Source: Membranipora membranacea (lineage: Eukaryota > Bryozoa > Gymnolaemata > Cheilostomatida > Membraniporidae). From it: DNA of 64,000 bases. Location of the stretch: the NCBI GenBank assembly GCA_914767715.1, contig OU612065.1:22692001-22756000 (forward strand). The letters run 5' to 3'. The notes below the pieces were generated by a model. The model was not told the DNA's origin and ran no database searches. It was given only the letters and a program-made list of their open reading frames with translations. The translations under genes were made by a program, and so were the position numbers. The stretch's first letter is position 1, and every line of letters begins with the position of its first letter. This document shows positions 13,301-20,429 of this stretch, in pieces.

Positions 13301-14480
13301 TCCATTATTCTCTGCTCTCACTTATAGGTGCACATACACTAGGTCAAGCTCACAGGGAGGCCTCTGGGTTTACTGGACCCTGGGTAAAAGGTAAGGACAA
13401 GCTAGACAATGCATTCTATGTGGATATCAATAACGGGTCTATGAGCTGGATACAGAGAAGGAACGGGAGAGCTGAGGAGAATCTGTGGTCCTGGGTGAGT
13501 GTCTTTTAAACCATTCATGATTTTATCAGGACCGTAGTGTAGAAAAAATGGTGGGGGAGGCTAAAAAACAAGGGGTGCTAAATCTACCTAAGTGGGATCC
13601 AGCAACCACATGAATTTCTTTTAATTATGATGTTTAGGTCACATCATTTAGTTTTCTAGTAGAGCCAATGCCTCCCTGCTCCCAGTAGTACTAAGGGCCT
13701 GTTGACAGAAAATCATCAATTTGCCAAATTGATCTGTTGTAACGAATCACACACAAGTGGTTAATCTCCGAGTGTTGACTTATTGTTATGTTATGTTACA
13801 GAAAACTCCAAATGCCGATGGCAGTTTCTCGCGACTGATGCTCAACAGCGATATGGCTTTGATCAAGAATATCAGCAATATGGAAAATGGGGAGGTAGAG
13901 TGTACATACGCAACATGTCCTACAGTCAACTCCCAAACAGTCGACTGGGTAAGTTAGACTATTGGTCATCAGCAAGGTATATCTATAGGCTTATTGATGA
14001 TAGTTATTATCATTACTTCGATGAAACATATTGTTATATCACAGAGCCTCTATAAATAATAACATGATATTTATTAGTCTGAGCCCCCCCAGACTCTTGC
14101 CCACCGTCCTGACGACCCCCTCCCCCACCCCGCCTGATCTATATATGAATATAATCATGGAAATATATAATATGGAAGTAAAAAATTATTTAACATTGAA
14201 AAGAATAGGAAAAGGTTGACACATCATCATCAGAATCTTTTTGCTACAGGTTGAAGCCTTTGCCGGTGATAATAATCTTTGGATCGATGAATTCTCCAAA
14301 GCTTTTCAGAAGATGATAGAGTCAGGGTATTCTGATACAGAGTTACTCGACATTGATGAGATGGCGCTGGAGTATCAGACTATGTGGGGACCTGATAATT
14401 CTACTGCAGTAGCCCTGACTCCAGCACTAAGTGCTGTTCCAATCATGACTGCCTTTTCTATAGCATCCCTGTATAATTGA
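4286..14480 (+). CDS. Secreted tandem plant-type heme peroxidase with four catalytic domains
   Basis: Twenty-two exons join in frame to 1380 codons plus stop: 4286-4351, 4541-4733, 5115-5292, 5529-5677, 6315-6481, 6708-6854, 7043-7388, 7627-7804, 7957-8105, 8466-8632, 8822-8968, 9281-9626, 9836-10013, 10695-10843, 11067-11233, 11402-11548, 11805-12204, 12382-12556, 12940-13088, 13328-13494, 13802-13948, 14250-14480. Residues 1-22 are a signal peptide with the core [10 protein letters not shown]. Four peroxidase domains (PF00141 type) follow. Distal Arg/His lie in RLSFHDC (His 67, 396, 725, 1072), and proximal His in GAHTLG (198, 527, 856, 1202). Proximal Trp is in PWV (214, 543, 872, 1218). 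Each domain ends with a block like [11 protein letters not shown], as in cytochrome c peroxidase. The last 25 or so residues are hydrophobic after a GPDNST stretch, possibly a GPI signal. Substrate unknown; H2O2-dependent oxidation is inferred from the family. Confidence 0.88.
4767..4845. repeat. Foldback (inverted repeat) in peroxidase intron 2
   Basis: The arms TAGCCTTATCTCAGCGCC and, downstream, GGCGTTGAGATAAGGCTA are near-perfect reverse complements around an AT-rich loop, about 79 bp in all. It resembles a small foldback or MITE remnant. I see no clear flanking target duplication. Confidence 0.6.
5865..6177 (+). mobile_element. tRNA-derived SINE with 10-bp target duplication
   Basis: The element (about 5875-6167) has a Pol III A-box-like stretch TGGCGCAGTGGTTAGCGTG (5880-5898) and a B box GGTTCACACCC (5924-5934) at tRNA-like spacing. 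A non-tRNA body and a tail of ATT repeats follow. It is flanked by perfect direct repeats TTAATTTGGT at 5865-5874 and 6168-6177, as expected for LINE-mediated insertion. It sits in the sense direction in peroxidase intron 4 and is absent from the equivalent introns of units B, C and D, so it arrived after the domain duplications. Confidence 0.85.
7043..8968 (+). other. Peroxidase unit B (exons 7-11)
   Basis: Second unit, with exon lengths 346, 178, 149, 167 and 147 bp. Exon 7 encodes the C-terminal helix of domain A, a Thr/Pro-rich linker of about 35 residues, and the distal half of domain B. All catalytic residues (Arg and His of RLSFHDC, His of GAHTLG, Trp of GPWV) are present. The repeat period relative to units A and C is 329 residues. 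Confidence 0.85.
9645..9775 (-). mobile_element. Antisense tRNA-derived SINE fragment in peroxidase intron 12
   Basis: Read on the minus strand this contains TATTCACTGCCAG, GAGTTGTGGGTTCGAGTCC (B box at 9719-9729), a GGGGGAGCTTTCA stretch, and CAGCCC...GGCACC...GGTGTATA. All are shared, in order, with the copy at 19190-19394. It appears truncated at its 5' (A-box) end. Confidence 0.75.
9771..9801. repeat. Short perfect inverted repeat next to the SINE
   Basis: ATGTTTCTCA at 9771-9780 and TGAGAAACAT at 9792-9801 are exact reverse complements around an 11-base loop, at the edge of the antisense SINE fragment. Confidence 0.55.
10265..10306. repeat. Hairpin with G-quadruplex motif on the minus strand
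   Basis: CAGGGAGGGTGGG (10265-10277) is the exact reverse complement of CCCACCCTCCCTG (10294-10306). In addition, five C3 runs separated by single bases span 10286-10304, so the minus strand carries five G3 runs with one-base loops, a strong quadruplex consensus. It lies in peroxidase intron 13. Confidence 0.7.
10493..10608. repeat. Long foldback / MITE-like hairpin in peroxidase intron 13
   Basis: The outer arms GCGGAAAATTGATT and AATCAATTTTCCGC are exact complements. The pairing continues inward through about 45-50 bases, with CTCTTGATTTATTTCT opposite AGAAATAAATCAAGAG and a loop of about 17 bases. This is the geometry of a foldback transposon or MITE; no coding capacity is present. Confidence 0.7.
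11805..13948 (+). other. Peroxidase unit D (exons 17-21)
   Basis: Fourth and most diverged unit, with exon lengths 400, 175, 149, 167 and 147 bp. Its linker is 18 residues longer than the others and rich in Gly, Thr and Ser ([15 protein letters not shown] onward), likely a flexible and O-glycosylated spacer. One codon is missing in exon 18 (ELATCRRC where units A-C have ELATSCRDC). RLSFHDC, GAHTLG and GPWV remain intact, so the domain should still bind heme. Confidence 0.85.
12206..12272 (+). repeat. Short tandem repeat, about 15-bp unit, AT-rich
   Basis: Three to four copies of a unit like AATGTTATAAAATGT begin just after the donor of exon 17. This is simple-sequence DNA inside intron 17. 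Confidence 0.6.
14250..14480 (+). CDS. Peroxidase last exon: C-terminal helix and hydrophobic tail
   Basis: It encodes [17 protein letters not shown], closing domain D, then an acidic stretch (ELLDIDEM) and a hydrophobic C-terminus ([23 protein letters not shown], end of protein). A small-residue region GPDNS before a hydrophobic tail with no basic end resembles a GPI-attachment signal. A single C-terminal membrane segment is the alternative. Confidence 0.7.
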   Translation, partial: VEAFAGDNNLWIDEFSKAFQKMIESGYSDTELLDIDEMALEYQTMWGPDNSTAVALTPALSAVPIMTAFSIASLYN

Positions 14481-15589
14481 TCAGCCAATGTGTTTGCTTT
14501 GATCTGATTGGCTGTTGGCTGTGAAGGAGAGCCCAATGCCAGGTCACTAAAAGTACCTATTGAGATCATAGAGTTATCCCCTCTCTATGATTGAGATAAT
14601 TATAGTGAAAGCGAGACTGGATTACATCCACATTCACTATAATATGTTGTTTTATAATGCTTTATAATATATTAAGACATACAAACTGATGTGCGACATT
14701 TAACCGGATGCTTATATATCCACAACTATATTTTGGTAAGCAGTTTGCATATTGAACCAGCTGGTCTAAGTACCCAGACGGTTTGTCTCTGTTTCATGAG
14801 TTTGTTAAATTACCAAACAACCATTTTATGATCATTTAAGCGTTGAAAATTGTGTTTGTTAACGTAATGCCAACAACTGGCGCTTCCAGACACCTGAGCA
14901 CTCAAACAATATAACAGCCACCTCCTTTATATACTTATATTCCTTTATTATCACACTCATTCCATGAAAACAGGATGCAGATACATATGTGTGACATAAT
15001 TTGGAAGCGTTGGAGTTTTTTCTATTATATAATATCTACGCAGTTGTCTCCAATAATATATGAGGCTAATCCATGATCTACCATAGATATATTTTTTTCT
15101 GCAAAGCCTGGAAAGCTTGTTACATTTCATCTTCATTTATAAAAAACACAGAATAGAGTGGTCAACTTTGAGGCCAAACACATATGACCATTGTACCAGC
15201 TTTATAATTTTGTGAGATAAGTATTCTTTCTCTGATGCAGATCTGATCACAAAGTCGATATATTAGATTTTCCAGGTACTTTATGTACAGTGGCAAGTAT
15301 TATGAAAAGAAGGCAGCAGTTTTTAATTTGCAAATGATATCCAAGGTCTGGAAAATATTCAATTAGCGCGACCTCATTACTCGTGAAAGACTTTAATTTG
15401 TCACTCTGGAGTTCATTAAACCCATGACCAGATGATTCTCTTGTTATTTTTTTCTAGGGTATGTTTTAGGCTCCTAAGTGTATTAAAATAACAAGTACTT
15501 CTTAATGACATATCATCTAATATTCTGGTTACCTCCTTTGTGGACGAATGACACCATTCACAAATTCAACTGCGTACTAAACGGAGGAA
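14481..15589. other. Peroxidase 3' UTR and intergenic region
   Basis: No further coding exon is supported. The sequence is AT-rich and should include the peroxidase 3' UTR. No clear canonical poly(A) signal is seen close to the stop codon. The 3' portion leads into the duplicated 5' segment of the lectin gene. Confidence 0.5.
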
Positions 15590-15754
15590 ATATGAGTTAT
15601 TTTTGTATTGATCAACAGGAACTTTGTGCAACACATAAATCACATATATATACAAAGACTGGAAATTCATTGCCAGTCATTTGCTCAGAATCCAAGGGTG
15701 CAAACTGTCTGTCATTTGCCGAAACAACCATCAATAATTTTTGCTGCGGAGAAG

Positions 15755-16036
15755 ATGGTTGGGAGCTATCAAATATGGCAATTTGAAGCTGTATTATTTC
15801 TGTTACTTACACAATTTCTTTCGGCCCACAGCGAAAAACCAAACGTAGGAGGATGGGAGCCCAGCACCTTTAAGTGTAATCACAATGTCACATTTCCAGT
15901 ACCTGTGCGTTCTGATTTGACGCTTGGCAAACCAATCAGTTTGTCCAGCATTGTGCAATGTATGGCAGCTTGTGGTCTAAATGAGATGTGCATGGCAGCT
16001 GGTTTCAACTACAACAATAAGATGTGCATGTATTTA
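15755..16036 (+). pseudogene. PAN-domain leader exon, copy 1 (truncated)
   Basis: The ATG at 15755 opens MVGSYQIWQFEAVLFLLLTQ, a good signal peptide. It is followed by a PAN/apple-like module with WEPSTFKCNH, VQCMAACGLNEMCMAAGFNY and NNKMC. Right after NNKMC the match to copy 2 stops, and the frame runs into AT-rich sequence without the C-terminal part of the module or a convincing splice donor. Copy 1 thus has an intact secretion leader but a truncated body. A weak GT in CTG|GTTTCA could allow splicing from within it, but I cannot show that. It may be a pseudo-exon, or it may donate the leader to the downstream gene. Confidence 0.6.
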
Positions 16037-16609
16037 TATAATATATATAATTGCAAATATATTTACATATATGATGAAATTTTTTGTGGTCATATTGTTT
16101 AGTGCTAGAAAGACCTGGATTTTCTCAGTTTCGATATATCTCTTTCCGTATATTCAATACCATCAAGTGCATATTGTAACGTAAATGTATTGTATTTTTT
16201 TCTCTGGTATTGGGGTCAGGACAAGAATTGGACCTTATATTGGACCTCTTACACTATAGCTGTAGACAGGACCGCAGGCGCAATCTAAGCTCCATCTTAG
16301 TGCTCTTAGCACAAGGATTTATATATATGATTGAATTTAGCCACACCGCTTCAAAACAGATAAGATGAAATATTGGGATTCACAGCTAGGACCCTTGCAG
16401 GAATTACTTCAAACACAGTTTTTAATGATTTTCTTTTACTGTCGTTTAATGTCATTTTCAATTTAAAGACTTCAGCTTTTACTTTTAAAATGTTTTAAAT
16501 TGGTTATAGATATTTTTTCCGTCTGAAGGCGTCCACATAGTATCAAGTATTCTGATTAAATCGTGTGAATACTCATTACGACAGCCATCAATTCAAAGGT
16601 GAACATAGC
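16036..16609. other. Spacer between the two PAN leader copies
   Basis: AT-rich DNA with no supported exon. It separates two direct copies of a segment (about 15590-16035 and 16620-17060) whose homology begins upstream of the start codons, at the shared GATCAACAGGAAC. Confidence 0.5.
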
Positions 16610-16786
16610 AAAGGAAATTGTTTTGGATCGATCAACAGGAACAAATTGGCAATCAAACTTTGTGTCATGATGAATATATAAATGAGAATTGAGGATATTT
16701 AATGTCAGTTATTTGCTGGAAATCCAAGGGTGCAAACTGACACATATCTGTCAAAGAAACGATCAATACTCTTTGCAGTGGAGAAA

Positions 16787-17861
16787 ATGATTGGGAGCTA
16801 CAAAATTTCGCAATTTAAATCTGTAATTCTCTTATTGCTTACCCATTCGTCATCGACCAACAGCCTAAAAACAAAACGCAGGAGGATGGGAGCCCAGAAC
16901 TTTCAAATGTAATCACAACGTCACATTTCCAGTAGCTGTGCTTTCTGATTTGTCGCTTGGTGATCCAATCAGTTTGGCCAGCTTTGCACAATGTATGGCA
17001 GCTTGTGGTCTGAATGAGATGTGCATGGCAGCTGACTTCAACTACAACAATAAGATGTGCCAGCTGGTATTCTTTGACATCCAGATGATTAACGGGTTGG
17101 CAACACCGGAAAAAGAAAACAACATAGTATGTTCAAAAGGTATGTACCAATAAATGAAGATATATAACACTAATACCCTAACACAAATGGTACCGATAAA
17201 TAATTTCACCAACATCATGACTAAAGTTAAACTTTCTCATTACAGAATACAGGCCATGCCAAGAACACCAGTACTATAACCCGATCCGTAAGAGCTGTGT
17301 TGAATTTTCGAGTAGAAGTGACTCGCCACAGGAGGCTCCAGCCATGTGCGCATTGCAGGAAGGCAGATTGGTGATGTTAAATTCAGTGAAGTCGCTAGCC
17401 TGGTTCAGAGTTCTTAGGGAGCTTTATGCAGATGGTAAGTTATACAGTTACCTTTTCCTAAGCTTGAGGAATATCTTTGTTTACAAAAGTATTTCGTTAA
17501 CAAAATGTATGGTATCGCTGATCTATTATCATGCAAAACTGATTCCTGTCTATTTTATATTATCATATTTATTACAAATCACCCATTACATATGTTGTAG
17601 TAACACACGTGCAATGTTTCCTCGAAAGGGATAATCTTTTATTTTGTAATTGCTTTAGAATTCCAATCGAACTACGTAGCTATTGTGGATGCTGAATATG
17701 ATGTTCTGCTGGAGAGGTTTGTTTGGCACGATAACAGCTCGATAGGGCTTGAGGTGTTGTCTCACACTGAAGGCAAAAATTGCGTTTTGATAGGCGTCAA
17801 CTTTCAAACCATTAGTTGTCCAAGCTTCGTTACTAAATATGCTTGTGAGATTTTGCTCTGA
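16787..17861 (+). pseudogene. PAN/apple plus C-type-lectin gene, copy-2 leader frameshifted
   Basis: Exons are about 16787-17139, 17246-17434 and 17659-17861, with GT/AG borders and consistent phase. The product would be a secreted protein with an N-terminal PAN/apple-like module (CMAACGLNEMCMAADFNYNN, then CQLVFFDIQM and IVCSK) and a C-type-lectin domain of about 130 residues. The latter has CQEHQYYNP, the Cys of AMCALQEGRLVMLNS, FVWHDNSS and the last Cys pair in SCPSF and YACEILL. Such proteins bind glycans or proteins outside the cell. The ATG at 16787 gives a signal peptide like copy 1, but one extra base in the A-rich stretch near 16863-16878 shifts the frame and stops translation at about 16912. 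The PAN frame has a TAA just upstream of its body. The downstream exons are open. It is a recent pseudogene, a gene using copy 1 as leader, or a homopolymer sequencing error. Confidence 0.65.
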
Positions 17862-19188
17862 GATACTTGACTATATGTAAACACACCAAGGAGTTACGCC
17901 AAGAAGTAAATCCTTGAATACACTATGATATGTAAGATCTGTCAGGTGGTTTCTGACACTCACTAGTTGTGTCACTGATGAGATGATTGTCATATAAAGT
18001 GTGTCATTGTTAATATAATTTTTCAATTTATGTCACATGAAACATTAGGAATGATGAATTGTGGATATCAATAATCATATCATATAATTGAAGTAATATA
18101 TATTATGTAAACAAATTTTGTGGTTCATATTCTCTACTTGTTTGAAGACCAAATATTTCTCATCTTCAATATTTCTCTTATTTTATTTTTTGTGACTGTC
18201 GCTCCACTAAAATAAATATCCTTGATTTTGAACTTTTTTTAATGGCATGTCTGTGATACGTGGTTGAAAGAAATCGGAAGGTGGTTCAACTTAGCCCAGC
18301 TAAGATTTGTATCAGTATGCAAGAAGGTTGAGATGTAAATAATAGTTACCAGAGAGATAGATGTTGAGTGTGTCTGTCTGTATGTCCAGGTGAGAGTACG
18401 AAAAGAATGGACACCAATGGTGTGTGATAAGTGTGTAACCTTGTTAGGTCAAGTAAGTGAGCTAGTTGACCATCTGTATGTATGCTCAATATATGTATTG
18501 GAATACCACCAGTCATGGGTTTTCCCGGCTAAGCCGATGGCATCCCAGAATGCCAGTCGGGGTTTTCCGACTGTGTCAGCGACAGCCCCGAACGCGCCAG
18601 TTCCCAGAGCTATGCCAATGTTTTGACCCCACCTTTTCCAAGTTACAACTTAAATAGTGTGCTATTGTGCTGGCTGGAGGAGATAATGACTGGAATAAAT
18701 ACAGTTGAGAATAGCATACAGTAATTATGATGATGACTCAGTAGCTATCAATGCAGAAAGCCTTAGTTGAGTGTAATAATATTTTAATTACTACAGGTTG
18801 TGTGTAAAAGTATCTCAATGTCTTAGAAGAAATCTAACCTAATTACTAATATAAGTTAATCATTTTGAAATGAAGGCAAAAAACAATTGATAAAAATTCT
18901 CATATTTTAGTTTTAAAAAAACATTCTGTTTCCTTATTGTTTTGCGCTTATTTGGATGGTGTTTGTAGCTTTACAAGATGTTGTTATGTTTTTATCGGCA
19001 CTAAACTACTACAAGGGGTCCCAGCAATAGGCCATGTAAGGCCAATAACCCTAACACATACGCTGTGTTTCATAGGGTGGCAACGGTGGATTGGAATGTG
19101 CTGTGGAATGAGACAACACAACTCCGAGTAGTGAATAGCGGGCTATCTAATTAGCGCCATCGACCCATTCTTTTCTGGGGAACGTGAG
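17862..19188. other. Lectin 3' UTR and intergenic region
   Basis: Apart from the candidate poly(A) signal I see no gene. Short open frames near 18390-18657 have no recognisable domain, no supported splice structure and no repeated motif. Confidence 0.45.
18211..18216 (+). terminator. Candidate poly(A) signal of the lectin gene
   Basis: AATAAA lies about 350 bp after the lectin stop codon in an AT-rich context. It is the first canonical hexamer I notice after the stop. Confidence 0.4.
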
Positions 19189-19394
19189 ATGGCGAGATGG
19201 CGAGATGGCGCAATCGGTTAGTGCGCTTGCTATTCACTGCCAGGCGATTAGTGCCGCAGGAGTTGTGGGTTCGAGTCCCACTGTGGGAGCTTTCATTGTT
19301 GATTGTTCCAGCCCACAGCACCCTCGGGTGTATACCTCTCCTAAGTAATTATAAAATTTTAGAAGACCTCAACAAATAAATGAATAAATAATGC
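19189..19394 (+). mobile_element. tRNA-derived SINE, second family
   Basis: A Pol III A box lies in TGGCGCAATCGGTTAGTGCG (19206-19225) and a B box in GGTTCGAGTCC (19268-19278). A shared body (GGGAGCTTTCA, CAGCCCACAGCACCC, GGTGTATA) and an AAAT-type tail (19371-19394) follow. The head sits within a small GAGATGGC repeat. The tRNA-like head is not a functional tRNA gene: the arm pairing expected for an anticodon stem and acceptor end is not kept. Confidence 0.75.
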
Positions 19395-19653
19395 GTGTGT
19401 ATAGTGATCGTCACATGATAATATTTTGATTAAGTGATTGTTGCAGTTAGAATACAGGAGGCGTGTGGATTTCGGCATCAAAAGTAAATTTCTGCCTCTG
19501 GAAGAATAAATCGAGGGGCAGATTGTTGTATTTGTTCGAGTTTTATTTTGTCTGCATCTACAAGTATGCTTCAACATACCGGACAGGCATAGGCTACGGC
19601 AGATTTGATGTTTGCTACATGGAACGCTTTTAGACCTTTACCATCCATGCCCA

Positions 19654-19715
19654 TGAACCAGTTTGAGTTTGATGAGAAAGAGACTGCAGCAATTCTCGGT
19701 TGGAAAGTGATAATA
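19654..19715 (+). pseudogene. Relic of a peroxidase exon (exon 4/19 type)
   Basis: It reads [15 protein letters not shown], then a splice-like GGTTGGAAAGTG. This matches the end of exon 19 of the peroxidase gene ([15 protein letters not shown] followed by GGTAGGACAGTG) almost base for base, including the first intron bases. The donor GT is retained, but no other peroxidase exon is found nearby. It is a displaced fragment of a peroxidase unit, closest to unit D. Confidence 0.75.
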
Positions 19716-20429
19716 TTTACACAGATGCTATAATGCAATTGTTGATAGACCCATGTGCTTCTGTTTCGGTTTTGTATTGATAGGCAGAAGAGTTTTTGGT
19801 TTATAAGTGTGAGGAGATAACTCCATATTGTTAAACTGAATCCCAGTCTAGGTGCAAAAGTCTTAAGGCTTAACCACATGTAGCCGATATTGAAACGGTT
19901 GTAGCAACCTGCCCGCTTTTGTTGCATATTCTGATCTGTTAGAACAAGATAGGGGGCTTAACGGGTTTTGGGCAGGATCAGTGAAAAGGTCAGGCTCAAT
20001 AATTACTTTTGTGAGGTAGTGGGAACCAGCTGTTCGTCACTAGAAGTTATAATTTTAATATATCATACTCACCAAAGTGCTAGCATTACAACTCGGAACC
20101 ATGTTTGAATAAATACGAGAGAATCACAAAGAAAGGCAATTCCAAAGAAGAACTACAAATAGATAACACAACAATAAAGAACCAACTTTAGGACATGTAT
20201 ATATATTAAAAGTATCAATTATTTGGTTCCTGGCAAAACCATAAAAATTGCCTTCACCCGAAAATTGTCACCTGGACCCTAAAATTGATTCCAAACCCCA
20301 TATTGAGGGCCTTAAACCTCCAATCATGATCCCGGAATGTAGAGTCTCAAGCCCCAAAGTTTCAGTCTCAAACCCCAAAAGTTAAAAACTGAAACCCCCA
20401 ACTTTGGCCCGTTGGATCCTTATCGAACT
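19716..20429. other. Intergenic DNA before the satellite
   Basis: No gene is supported. From about 20225 to 20410 the sequence is low-complexity, rich in AAACCCC/CCCCAAA-like words, and it directly borders the first degenerate satellite monomer. Confidence 0.5.

Noticed and set aside
4286-14480. Simple ascorbate peroxidase annotation
   Set aside because: The residue aligned to the APX ascorbate-binding Arg appears to be Ala and the distal Trp is Phe, so the substrate should be left open.
18390-18657. Two overlapping frames as a small gene
   Set aside because: No recognisable domain, no splice signals of note, no repeat of the motif elsewhere; likely chance frames.
19200-19290. Possible tRNA gene
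   Set aside because: It has A and B boxes but lacks a proper acceptor stem and anticodon arm, and it continues into a SINE body shared with another copy.
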